A DNA stretch of 64,000 nt. Source: DATFDN01 sp963756495 (GTDB taxonomy: Bacteria; Pseudomonadota; Alphaproteobacteria; Acetobacterales; Acetobacteraceae). The position numbers and the translations under genes are program-made. The notes beneath the pieces were generated by a model. That model made no database searches, was not told the origin of the DNA, and was given only the letters and a program-made list of their open reading frames with translations. Numbering within the stretch: the stretch's first letter is position 1; each line of letters opens with the position of its first letter. This document shows positions 24,023 to 32,167 of the stretch, piece after piece. The stretch is taken from contig CAVWNS010000001.1 in assembly GCA_963756495.1 (NCBI GenBank), positions 620,001-684,000 on the forward strand. The letters run 5' to 3'.

Positions 24023-25011
24023 CTAATGCCCTGCTGTCGACAAACCTTTGCTTGTCCCCTCCGCGTGTTCGAGTTCTTCGGCCAGGATCGGCACGCCGAG
24101 ATTGCACGCCTGCACGCCCTGGACGACGCAAAGCTTCAGAACCTCCATGATTTCCTCCATGGTCGCGCCGGCCCTCAAGGCGCCTCTGATGTGACGGCGC
24201 GTGCCGGGGGCATACAAGTGCGTGTAGGAGGCGTCGAGGGCGATGCTAAGAAGCTCTATCGTGTACAACGACAAGGACACCAGGCTGGGCAGCGTGGACG
24301 ACGTGCTGGTCGGGGCCGACGGCCAGGCCCAGGTCATCCTCTCCGCCAATGACCGGCTGGTGGCGGTGCCCTGGAGCAAGGTGCAGTTCGGCAATGCCAA
24401 GCTGAACAGCGACAACAAGGTGATCCTGCCCGACGAGACCGCGCAATCGCTGAAGCAGATGCCGCCTCCTTGGGGTTCATCACGCCGCTCCCGTAAATTC
24501 CGCCTCCCATCGCCATGAACTCGTCGGTCCAAACGGGGTCGAGCTCGAGGAACGGATCCCACGCCTGATTCCACTGCCCCGTGGCTTTCATTTTATCGCA
24601 TGCCGGAGTTAGTGCTGCGCTTTTCGCCGCAGGCTTCACGCCGGCCGCCTTCGCCTCCTCCAGCAGCATCGGCGCGCCGAGGCTGCACGAATGGATCGAC
24701 ATCACAGTCGCACACTTGAATACGAAGAGAATCTCTTCCCGGGTTGCTCCCGCGTTGAGCGCGGCGCGGATGTGGCGGCGCGTGCCGTCGGGATTGAGGT
24801 TGGTGCAGGCGGCATTCAAACCGACGCTGACAAGCTCGATGAGCTTGCGCGGCAGAACTCCAGTGACCCAAGGATCCGTGCTCATCTTTACGCATGTCGC
24901 AGCCCACGCCGGGTCCCATTCGCATAGCTGGGCTAGCGCCGTGTCCCAGGCACCAGTTTCGTTCGGCTGATCATCTAGTAATGTTCTGCCTGCCTTCGGG
25001 TCGATCGCCAT
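24023..25011 (-). pseudogene. Two-domain carboxymuconolactone decarboxylase protein, interrupted
   Basis: The N-terminal domain starts MAIDPKAGRTLLDDQPNETG and contains VSVGLNAACTNLNPDGTRRH. The second domain begins FLELDPVWTDEFMAMGGGIY and would continue SGVMNPKE then IELLSIALDASYTHLYAPGT, but the two pieces are 206 bases apart (24260-24465), separated by a foreign PRC-barrel fragment. The end is KGLSTAGH at 24023. CMD/AhpD-fold proteins are peroxidase-like or ring-opening enzymes; the paired-domain form has no fixed role. The broken gene lies downstream of a DUF849 gene. Confidence 0.8.
24260..24465 (+). pseudogene. PRC-barrel domain fragment inserted antisense in the CMD gene
   Basis: Read on the plus strand, these 206 bases give VYNDKDTRLGSVDDVLVGAD, then ILSANDRLVAVPWSKVQFGN and a tail ending SLKQMP, the recognisable middle and end of a PRC-barrel protein. 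Start and stop are missing and both edges switch abruptly to carboxymuconolactone decarboxylase sequence on the other strand. No terminal repeats or target duplication were found. It may be a real insertion or an assembly join. Confidence 0.65.
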
Positions 25012-25029
25012 TCCGTTGCCTCCGGTAGA

Positions 25030-25217
25030 TCAGCTTTCGCGCCGCCTCCGTAATCGGAATTGTTTTTGAACGGCACATTGATCAGATCGACGACCGAGTT
25101 CTGCAATTTCTGCGCAAGATTCGCTTCGGTCGGCGCCGGCTCGCCCGCCGGCTGAGCCCGCGCCGCCGGGAGATTGGTGGCCACCAACGCGGCCGCGACC
25201 GCCAATCCAATCCGCAT
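25030..25217 (-). pseudogene. Truncated exported protein gene, 5' fragment
   Basis: Starts MRIGLAVAAALVATNLPAAR, a clear signal peptide ending near ARAQ. The mature start NLAQKLQNSVVDLINVPFKN resembles the N terminus of a family of bacterial outer-membrane or transporter-associated proteins that begin NPVADLISVPFQNN, after which similarity stops near 25035, right at the CMD gene promoter. Only about 60 of probably 300 residues remain. It is a deletion remnant. Confidence 0.55.
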
Positions 25218-25268
25218 GCATCCACCGCGATGACTTATCGTCAGATTCCTCGGCCAAGGTGCCGGCAT

Positions 25269-26432
25269 TCAGAGGCCTACCGGAGATATCACTTCCTCTA
25301 AACGTTCCTCCCAATCTCCCGCATGGATGTGCCCGCACCCGCCTTGCGCCGCCGGCTGGAATGTTCCATCGGTTTCATGCACCAGAAAACCCATGTTGCC
25401 GGGCTGGCGGTTGGGCGGCAGACCAAGGTTAGCAAGCGTTTCCGCCGTGGAATTGTAGGAGACACCGATCTTGAGCATCTGATGCGCCTGCTCGGGCGTG
25501 GCGATCGGGCGTCCCAGTTCCCTCGCCATCCGAACGTGCCGCTCGATCATCTGGATCGAGCTCATGCGCACGCCTTTCGTTGTGTCCCAGAGATTGTCCT
25601 CGATCCCGGCGCGCGTGTGCTGACCGAGGGCGATGCAGATCGCCGAGACAGGGTGCGTCAAACGAAACGTTGTCTGGTAGGTAAAACATGAACCGTGCGG
25701 CGTGCGACGGATCAGCTCCATCAGGTCAAACGGATTCGCTCCGCACATGCCACCGCCACCAATGCTGAAGAAGCCGTTCATCGGCCCCATGTAGTAACCC
25801 TTCCGGATCAGCCGTTCCACGAGTTCGAGGCCGTGGACATCGCAGAGCGCGAAGTAAGGCTGAATGCCATGCTGAACCAGCTGCTTGATGTTCTCCAGAT
25901 AGAAATCAGGCGTCGAGTCGGCGACCAAGTTCGCCATGGCGTGCATCATCTTGGGGTTGCTGAAGCGTGTCCCTGCAAACGCATCGGCTGGGTGCAATGC
26001 CGTCAGGTCATAGAGCGAGGTGCCGCAGGCGACCGTGACCTGATCGGGCTTGGGATCGATCTCGGCCAGCTTGTGGCGCGAGTTATAGCTCTGGAACTTG
26101 GCTTCTTCGCCCGGCTCCGGTGCAAACGAGATGGAGCCGCCGACCTGCAGGATCATCTTCGGGACAGCCTGGCGCAGTCTCCCGATCTGTTCGGCATACT
26201 CGCTGAAGTTCTTGGAGATGTGCCCGGTCTTGGGATCGCGCACATGGATATGCAGGATCGTCGCCCCTGCGTTGAAGCAGTCCACCGCTATTTGGGTTTG
26301 TTCTTCCCAAGTGACGGGGAGCCTCTGTTCCGGGGTGCAGTCCCCCGGCATCCACATCGGCCCGTAGGGTGCGGCCGTGATCATCAGAGGGGCTTGATTC
26401 TCGGGCAGCAGCGAGTCATCGGTGAAATACAT
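25269..26432 (-). CDS. DUF849 (beta-keto acid cleavage enzyme family) protein
   Basis: Family of zinc TIM-barrel enzymes that condense acetyl-CoA with a beta-keto acid and split it, such as 3-keto-5-aminohexanoate cleavage enzyme. The 387-residue protein has the zinc site ATILHIHVRDPKTG near residue 60 and the C-terminal HETDGTFQPAAQGGCGHIHA. It is longer than Kce by about 90 residues, as in a sub-branch with a C-terminal extension. The actual substrate is unknown. Its upstream region is cut by the ISNCY element only about 150 bases from the start. Confidence 0.85.
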   Translation of the reverse strand: MYFTDDSLLPENQAPLMITAAPYGPMWMPGDCTPEQRLPVTWEEQTQIAVDCFNAGATILHIHVRDPKTGHISKNFSEYAEQIGRLRQAVPKMILQVGGSISFAPEPGEEAKFQSYNSRHKLAEIDPKPDQVTVACGTSLYDLTALHPADAFAGTRFSNPKMMHAMANLVADSTPDFYLENIKQLVQHGIQPYFALCDVHGLELVERLIRKGYYMGPMNGFFSIGGGGMCGANPFDLMELIRRTPHGSCFTYQTTFRLTHPVSAICIALGQHTRAGIEDNLWDTTKGVRMSSIQMIERHVRMARELGRPIATPEQAHQMLKIGVSYNSTAETLANLGLPPNRQPGNMGFLVHETDGTFQPAAQGGCGHIHAGDWEERLEEVISPVGL

Positions 26433-26580
26433 TGTCGTTGTCCTTTCAGCAGCTGTGATTGAGACTGCCTGATCCCTACGCCTCGAAACCGATGGACGCT
26501 ATGCATTTTTGGCTCGCGTGCAACCAACCGCGAGCCCGACCGCATAACGCGTCCCGCTCGCGCTCCGTGATGTTGCAACC

Positions 26581-28046
26581 GGATAGAAATGTCCGTTGGC
26601 GTGCAAAGTTGAAATGTCCCGTCGGCCTGCTCAGCGCTGCGGAGCCGCAGGCGGAGCGGGGCTGAGCGGGCCGGCGCGCCGTCTCGGCCGGGCTTGGTAG
26701 CCGCCGGCCTCGCTGTTCGTCCGCACCCGCGGCGGCGGACGCTGGAGGTCCTGCCGCGCCTTGACGAAGGCGAGCGCCGCGCCAAGCCGCTTGTTCTCGA
26801 CGACCTCGCCCTGGTCGACGCGCTGTTCCTTGTCGAACACGCTGTAGGGCAGGGAGTGGCCCCGCCAGCGGATGTCCAGCCGATCATCGGCGTAGTGGTA
26901 GATCTCGACATACTCTCCGGCGGTCGCCTCGGTGACATCGTTGCGCGTGAGGATGAACAGCCTGCGCTCGTAAGCCAGGGTCAGTTGCTGGCCCACGTGG
27001 CGCAGCTCGCGATGGCACAGGATGTCGTCGAGCCGGCCGGGCGAGAGGTCCAGTAGCCGGTGCAGATCACTCGGGCGAGCGGGAGGGACGGCGAAGCGAA
27101 CGTTGAAGCGCTCGACGAAGCCCGGCAGGAAAGCGTTGTCGGCGTCCACGCTGGCGATGCCGGCCAGGCGCAGCTCCTTGACCAGCCGGTCCTGCAAGGT
27201 GCGGTTCACGCGCTCCACGCGCCCCTTCGCCTGCGGCGTGTCAGCGCACAGGATGTCGATGTTCAGCTCGGCCAGCGCCCTGCCGAACTGGGTCATGCCT
27301 TGGCCGCCCGTGGCGTCGGCCTTGGCGACGCGGAAGACGGTGTGCTTGTCGGAGTAGAAGGCGACCGGACGGCCGTGCGCCTCCAAGTAGCCGCGCAGTG
27401 CCGCGAAGTAGGCGGCCGTGCTCTCACTCGCGACGAAGTGGAGCTGCATCAGCCGGCCCGTCGCGTCGTCGATGAACACCAGCAGCGTGCAAGGATCACC
27501 GCGCCCCTCGAACCAGCGGTGCTCGCTGCCGTCGATCTGCACCAGCGCGCCGAGCGACTCACGGCGCAGCCGGGGCTGGTGGAAGCGCCGACGCTGCTTG
27601 CGCGATAACCACAGGCCGGCTGCCACCATCCAGGCGCGCAACGTCTCGCGCGACACCGTCAGCCCGTGCCGCTGCGCCAGCACCTCCGCGGCCAGGGTCG
27701 GGCCGAAGTCGGCGTAGCGCTCCCGCACCAGAGCCAGCGCGTAGTCGCGCACGCCCGCGGCGATCCGGTTATTGGACGGCCGGCCACGCGCCTTGTGCGC
27801 CAGCGCGGCACCGCCGCCGGCCTGGAGTCGCCGCAGCAAGCGGCGCACGTGCCGCGGCGTCACGGACAGCACCGCGGCCGCTGCCGCGATCGTGCGGCGG
27901 CCGGACACCACTTCGGACAGCACCTCGATGCGCTGTATGTCGCGCCTGCTCATCACCACCCAGCCCACAGCTCGCTCTCCCAGTCAGATCGCAACCAGGG
28001 GAGGCTGACATTTCTGCTTTGCGGACAGGGGACAGTTTAGCTTTGC
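26581..28046 (-). mobile_element. ISNCY-type insertion sequence
   Basis: One transposase gene flanked by matching sub-terminal motifs: GCAAAGTTGAAATGTCCC at 26603-26620 on the left, and on the right the reverse complements GACATTTCTGCTTTGC (28007-28022) and GGGGACAGTTTAGCTTTGC (28028-28046). A second AATGTCC lies at 26588-26594. These repeated motifs are probably transposase-binding sites, so the outer edges given are approximate. No target duplication was recognised. Confidence 0.7.
26631..27968 (-). CDS. ISNCY family transposase
   Basis: About 445 residues. The N-terminal HTH reads RTIAAAAAVLSVTPRHVRRL, followed by a second winged helix. The integrase core has the catalytic acids in LVQIDGSEHRWFEGRG, SDKHTVFRVA and AKGRVERVNRTLQDRLVKEL. 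The C-terminal tail is arginine- and proline-rich. The true start may be the ATG of MSRRDIQRIEVLSEVVSGRR, seven codons in. Frame intact, so the element may be active. Confidence 0.88.
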   Translation of the reverse strand: MGWVVMSRRDIQRIEVLSEVVSGRRTIAAAAAVLSVTPRHVRRLLRRLQAGGGAALAHKARGRPSNNRIAAGVRDYALALVRERYADFGPTLAAEVLAQRHGLTVSRETLRAWMVAAGLWLSRKQRRRFHQPRLRRESLGALVQIDGSEHRWFEGRGDPCTLLVFIDDATGRLMQLHFVASESTAAYFAALRGYLEAHGRPVAFYSDKHTVFRVAKADATGGQGMTQFGRALAELNIDILCADTPQAKGRVERVNRTLQDRLVKELRLAGIASVDADNAFLPGFVERFNVRFAVPPARPSDLHRLLDLSPGRLDDILCHRELRHVGQQLTLAYERRLFILTRNDVTEATAGEYVEIYHYADDRLDIRWRGHSLPYSVFDKEQRVDQGEVVENKRLGAALAFVKARQDLQRPPPRVRTNSEAGGYQARPRRRAGPLSPAPPAAPQR

Positions 28047-28200
28047 GCCTACACCCGCTCGACATGGCACTCATGTCCGCTCCCCATCACGAGCCGACCG
28101 ACAAGGCGGGTATCAAGCGTCAGGTTTCGTCTACTAGCATCCGCATTTGCCAAGCCGGGCGCCCGCGTCCGACACTGGCGTGCATCGACGGAGGACGCTC

Positions 28201-28836
28201 GTGATCCACGAACTGCGCACCTACACGCTCCGTCCGGGCAAGCTGCCCGCCTATCTCGATCTCGCCGCCAATGTCGGCCGGCCGGTGCGCGGCGATGCCT
28301 ACGGCACCTGCCACGGCTACTGGGCGGCGGAGTTCGGGCAACTCAACCAGATCTGGCATTTGTGGAGCTATGCGAGCCTCGACGAGCGCGAGCGGTTGCG
28401 CGGCGAACTGGCCCGCAACGAGCGCTGGCGGGCCGAGTACGTGCCGAATGTCCGTCCGCTGCTGATGCGCCAGGATATCCGGTTCCTCAATCCGGTCATC
28501 GCGATCAAGCCGCCCGAGGCGGCGGGGCATCTGTACGAGCTGCGCATCTACCGCACCCAGCCCGGCGCGGCCGCCGGATGGGCGCAGCTGCTGGCGTCCT
28601 ACCTGCCGGTGCGCGAACGCTATTCGCCGATCGTCGGCCTGTGGACCGGCGAAGCGCCGCAGCCGAACGAGGCGGTGCATCTCTGGGCCTATCCCGACCT
28701 CAACATCCGCATGAAGGCGCGCGCCGAGGCGGCGGGCGACCCGCAATGGCAGGAGTTCCTGGGAAAGGGCGGCCCAATGCTGGTCGAGACGCATTCCACG
28801 CTGCTGCTGCCGACGGCGTTCTCGCCGATGAAGTAG
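28201..28836 (+). CDS. NIPSNAP family protein
   Basis: Two tandem NIPSNAP (dimeric alpha/beta barrel) domains in 211 residues. The first begins MIHELRTYTLRPGKLPAYL, the second GHLYELRIYRTQPGAAAGW; each has the family's E-L-R-x-Y signature and a LWSYASLDERERLR-like strand. GTG at 28201 is chosen because GGAGGA stands 9 bases before it. Function in bacteria is not established. The DUF4258 gene begins 38 bases downstream. Confidence 0.88.
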   Translation: MIHELRTYTLRPGKLPAYLDLAANVGRPVRGDAYGTCHGYWAAEFGQLNQIWHLWSYASLDERERLRGELARNERWRAEYVPNVRPLLMRQDIRFLNPVIAIKPPEAAGHLYELRIYRTQPGAAAGWAQLLASYLPVRERYSPIVGLWTGEAPQPNEAVHLWAYPDLNIRMKARAEAAGDPQWQEFLGKGGPMLVETHSTLLLPTAFSPMK

Positions 28837-28951
28837 ATGCCGGCTTCCTTGCCCGCTGCTACATCCGGCAATCATGATTAAGCTGACTGTACATGCGGCA
28901 GAACGGATCGAGGAACAACGCGTAACTCTCGCTTGGGTTGAGGCTGTCCTA

Positions 28952-30089
28952 GTGCTCTGACTCATACGGACCGTGCAGGCAGTCTGTCGAGCTTGGCCAG
29001 GATTGAGGCGGCCGAGGCGGTCCAGACGAACGGCTTCGGCTCGGCGTTGTGCTCGGCGAGGTAGCGTTTGATGGCGGCTTGCAGATCGACGATCGAATGG
29101 AAGCTGCCGCGACGGATGCGCTTGCGCGTCAGCACGGAAAGGAAGTTCTCGACGGCGTTCAACCACGATCCGGACGTGGGCGTGAAGTGGAAGGTCCAGC
29201 GGGGATGCCGTTCGAGCCACGCCTTCACCTTCGGATGCTTATGAGTGGCGTCGTTGTCGACCACCGCCTCGATCAGCTTGCCGGCCGGAACAGCGCGCTC
29301 GACGTCGTTGAGGAAGCGGATGAACTCCTCGTGCCGGTGCTGCTGCATGCAGCGGCCAATGACGGAGCCGTCGAGCACGTTGAGTGCGGCGAACAGCGTG
29401 GTCGTGCCGTGGCGCTTGTAGTCGTGGGTCATCGTGCCGCATCGGCCCGGCTTGATCGGCAAGCCCGGCTGCGTGCGATCGAGCGCCTGGATCTGGCTCT
29501 TTTCGTCGATGGACAGCACGACGGCTTGCGTCGGCGGGTCCAGATAGAGGCCGACGATGTCGGTCAGCTTGGCGGCGAAGTCGGGATCGCGCGACCGCTT
29601 GAACGTGCGGATGCGGTGCGGCTGGAGCTTGTGCGCGGCCCAGATGCGCGGCACCGATGTCAGGGAGATGCCGACGGCCCGAGCCATCGCCCGGCCGGTC
29701 CAGTGCGTGGCCTCATGCGGCGGATCGGCGCAGGTCAGCGCAACGACGCGCGCCACCGTCTCAGCCAAGATCGGCGGCTTGCCAGGCTTGCGCGTCTTGT
29801 CTCGCAGCAGCCCGTCCGCGCCCTCCTCGGCGAAGCGTCGCTGCCAGCGCCAGACCATCGGACGACTGACCCCCAGGCGCGTCGCCACCGGCTGCACCGG
29901 GCCGCGCTCCGCTGCCGCAAGCACGACCCGCGCGCGCTCGACATGCTTTTGCGGCCGATTGCGGTCGGCGAGGATCGCCTCAAGCGTCTCTCTATCCGAC
30001 GAACTCAGGATCACGCATACCGTCTGTGCCATGCCGACAGAATCGCACGGTCGCACACCGTTGTGAATCGCCCGAACGGGTCAGAGCAC
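28952..30089 (-). mobile_element. IS630 family insertion sequence with TA target duplication
   Basis: Terminal inverted repeats are GTGCTCTGACTC at 28952-28963 and its near-match GGGTCAGAGCAC at 30078-30089. TA stands immediately outside each end (28950-28951 and 30090-30091), the expected IS630/mariner target duplication. The 1138-bp element carries one intact transposase gene and interrupts a DUF4258 gene. Recent insertion is likely because the flanks still join in frame. Confidence 0.92.
28962..30032 (-). CDS. IS630 family transposase
   Basis: DDE transposase of about 356 residues starting MAQTVCVILSSSDRETLEAI. N-terminal HTH: PVATRLGVSRPMVWRWQRRF. Catalytic acids: VVLSIDEKSQIQALDRTQPG, AVVDNDATHKHPKVKAWLER and TSGSWLNAVENFLSVLTRKR. 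Frame intact. An upstream GTG/ATG could add eight residues. Confidence 0.93.
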   Translation of the reverse strand: MAQTVCVILSSSDRETLEAILADRNRPQKHVERARVVLAAAERGPVQPVATRLGVSRPMVWRWQRRFAEEGADGLLRDKTRKPGKPPILAETVARVVALTCADPPHEATHWTGRAMARAVGISLTSVPRIWAAHKLQPHRIRTFKRSRDPDFAAKLTDIVGLYLDPPTQAVVLSIDEKSQIQALDRTQPGLPIKPGRCGTMTHDYKRHGTTTLFAALNVLDGSVIGRCMQQHRHEEFIRFLNDVERAVPAGKLIEAVVDNDATHKHPKVKAWLERHPRWTFHFTPTSGSWLNAVENFLSVLTRKRIRRGSFHSIVDLQAAIKRYLAEHNAEPKPFVWTASAASILAKLDRLPARSV

Positions 30090-30253
30090 TAGCTGCCCCA
30101 CAGCGCCTTCAGGCGGACCCAGATGATCCGACGCTCACCCGTGCGTGGCGCGCGATCCCGGAGTTCGGCAGCCGTATGCTCCGGGTTGTCCACCGCATGG
30201 ACGGCGCCGATGTATTGGGGGTCACGGCCCATTGGGACCGAGGAGCAGGTACT

Positions 30254-30470
30254 ATGATGCGGACTAGCTACGATCCAAATGCAGACGCATTCATGGTGCG
30301 GTTCGCGCCCAAGGGAGCGACGATCGACCGGACGGAAGAGGTCGCGCCTGGCGTAATGCTTGACTTCGAACTCCAGCGGTCAGGTCATCGGGATCGAGGT
30401 ATTGAGTGTCAGCCGGCGCATGGCCGTCCCGGACCTGGCTGCAGCCTCCAAGCCGAAAGCGGCCGAGTAA
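30254..30470 (+). pseudogene. DUF2283 (antitoxin-like) protein, frame broken once
   Basis: Starts MMRTSYDPNADAFMVRFAPK and continues TEEVAPGVMLDFEL; skipping one extra C near 30374 gives SGQVIGIEVLSVSRRMAVPD and a TAA at 30468. That is a complete DUF2283 protein of about 71 residues, usually found just after a DUF4258 gene as the proposed antitoxin. AGGAG at 30241-30245 is a good ribosome site. In the assembled sequence the DUF4258 frame reads into it without a stop. Confidence 0.72.
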
Positions 30471-30474
30471 TCCG

Positions 30475-32082
30475 CTACGGGCGCATCCCGAAACGGCTTG
30501 GCCCCGTCGCGCGCAGCGGGGCGGCGAGGTTGGCGAACTCGCACAACAGCCGGCGGGAGTCGCGCGGGTCGATGATCTCCTCGACCCAGAATGCCTCCGC
30601 CGTGCGGAAGGGTGAACGCAGCGCGTTGAGCCGTGCGTCGATCTCGGCCATCTTCTCGGTCTGGTCGGGCGCGGCGTCGATCTCGGCCCGGTAGGCCGCC
30701 TCCACGCCCCCTTCCAGCGGTAGCGAGCCCCAGCTCGCCGACGGCCAGGCGTAGCGGAGCGACAGCCGCCCGCCCGGCTGGTGCCCCAGCCCGCCCACGC
30801 CGTACACGTTGCGGATGATCATGCTGCACCAGGGCACGGTGGTCTGGCAGATCGCCGAGACCGCGCGCACGCCCCAGCGGATGGTGGCCGTGCTCTCGGC
30901 GGCCAGCCCGACCTGAAAGCCCGGGCAGTCCACGAGATGCACGATGGGGAAGTGGAAGGTCTGCGCCAGATCGACGAAGCGGATGATCTTCTGGCACGCA
31001 TCCGCCGTCCACGACCCGGCCTGGAACAGCGAATCGCCCGCCATCAGCGCCACCGGCCAACCGTCCAGCCGGGCGAAGCCGGTGATGATCGGCCGGCCGA
31101 AGCCGGGCGTCATCTCGAAGAAGCTGTCGCGATCGACCAGCGTGTTGATGATCCGCCGCATCGAGTAGGCCTGCTTCTTGTCGCGCGGCACCGCCGAGAG
31201 CAGCCACTCGTCGCGCCGCGTCGGGTCGTCCCAGCCGCGCTTGCGCTCCGGCAACTCATGCACGGAGTTCGGCATGTACGACAGGAAGCGGCGCGCCACG
31301 GCGAACGCCTCCTCCTCGCTATCCACCGCGTGATCGACCGCGCCGCAGCCGACCTGGATCTCCCAGCCGCCCAGCTCCTGCTTGGTGCGCGGCTCGCCCA
31401 GGCGCTCGACGACCGGCGGGCCGGCGACGAACACGGCGGACAGGTCCTTGACCATGATCGCGTAGTGCGCGGCGGCAAGTCGCGCGGCGCCGAGGCCGGC
31501 GACCGAACCGAGGCCGAGGGCCACGACCGGCACCTGCTCCATGTTGATCGCGCTGAGGTCCATGGAGGACCCGTCGGACAGGCCGCCGGGCAGGTTGGCG
31601 CGCCCGGTGGTCTCGATCGTCTTCACCGATCCGCCGCCGCCCGAGCCCTCGATCAGCCGGATCAGCGGCAGGCGGTACTGCGTCGCCATCCGCTCCGACA
31701 TCATGAGCTTGCCCTTGATCGAGGCGTCCGCCGAGCCGCCGCGCACGGTGAAGTCGTCGCCCGCGATCACCACGGTCCGGCCGTCCACCCGGCCGCGTCC
31801 GAATACCAGGTTGGCCGGCTGGAATGCGGCCAGCGTGCCGTCCGGGTTGTAGGTGCCGCGCCCGGAGATGGCGCCGATCTCGTGGAAGCTGTCGGGGTCC
31901 AGCATGCGCTCGATCCGCTCGCGCACGGTCAGCCGTCCGCCTGCGTGCTGGCGCGCGATCCGCTCCGCTCCGCCCATCTCGTGCGCGAACGCGGTGCGCG
32001 TCCGCAGCTCCTCCAGTTCCGGCTCCCAGGTGTCGGGCGCGCCAATGGACCCGGGCGGGCGCAGCGGTGTGTCGTCTGGCAT
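30475..32082 (-). CDS. Acyl-CoA carboxylase carboxyltransferase (beta) subunit
   Basis: Transfers carboxyl from biotin to an acyl-CoA such as propionyl- or methylcrotonyl-CoA. The 535-residue protein has the two crotonase-like halves: RERIERMLDPDSFHEIGAIS, the VFGRGRVDGRTVVIAGDDFT strand and an acyl-CoA oxyanion stretch in the first; ITGFARLDGWPVALMAGDSL, FPIVHLVDCPGFQVGLAAES and the biotin-side glycine loop VYGVGGLG in the second. Ends APLRATGPSRFGMRP. No biotin carboxylase gene is next to it. Divergent from an enoyl-CoA hydratase, which fits short-chain acyl-CoA metabolism. Confidence 0.88.
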   Translation of the reverse strand: MPDDTPLRPPGSIGAPDTWEPELEELRTRTAFAHEMGGAERIARQHAGGRLTVRERIERMLDPDSFHEIGAISGRGTYNPDGTLAAFQPANLVFGRGRVDGRTVVIAGDDFTVRGGSADASIKGKLMMSERMATQYRLPLIRLIEGSGGGGSVKTIETTGRANLPGGLSDGSSMDLSAINMEQVPVVALGLGSVAGLGAARLAAAHYAIMVKDLSAVFVAGPPVVERLGEPRTKQELGGWEIQVGCGAVDHAVDSEEEAFAVARRFLSYMPNSVHELPERKRGWDDPTRRDEWLLSAVPRDKKQAYSMRRIINTLVDRDSFFEMTPGFGRPIITGFARLDGWPVALMAGDSLFQAGSWTADACQKIIRFVDLAQTFHFPIVHLVDCPGFQVGLAAESTATIRWGVRAVSAICQTTVPWCSMIIRNVYGVGGLGHQPGGRLSLRYAWPSASWGSLPLEGGVEAAYRAEIDAAPDQTEKMAEIDARLNALRSPFRTAEAFWVEEIIDPRDSRRLLCEFANLAAPLRATGPSRFGMRP

Positions 32083-32167
32083 CGTGTTCTCCCGTCGGCC
32101 GGCTTGGCGCGGAGCGCCGGCGGCTCTAGCTAACTTGGCACGCCAGGACACGAGCCGGGAGGGGGCG

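Larger units (their letters stand above)
28874..30253 (+). pseudogene. DUF4258 (toxin-like) gene split by IS630
   Basis: The 5' part (28874-28951) reads MIKLTVHAAERIEEQRVTLA then WVEAVL; the 3' part (30092-30253) reads AAPQRLQADPDDPTLTRAWR, then AIPEFGSRMLRVVHRMDGAD and VLGVTAHWDRGAGT. Removing the IS630 and one copy of its TA target joins the two in frame. DUF4258 proteins start HxxxRxxER and are small putative RNases or toxin partners. The joined frame runs directly into the DUF2283 gene without a stop. The interruption surely inactivates the product. Confidence 0.75.
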
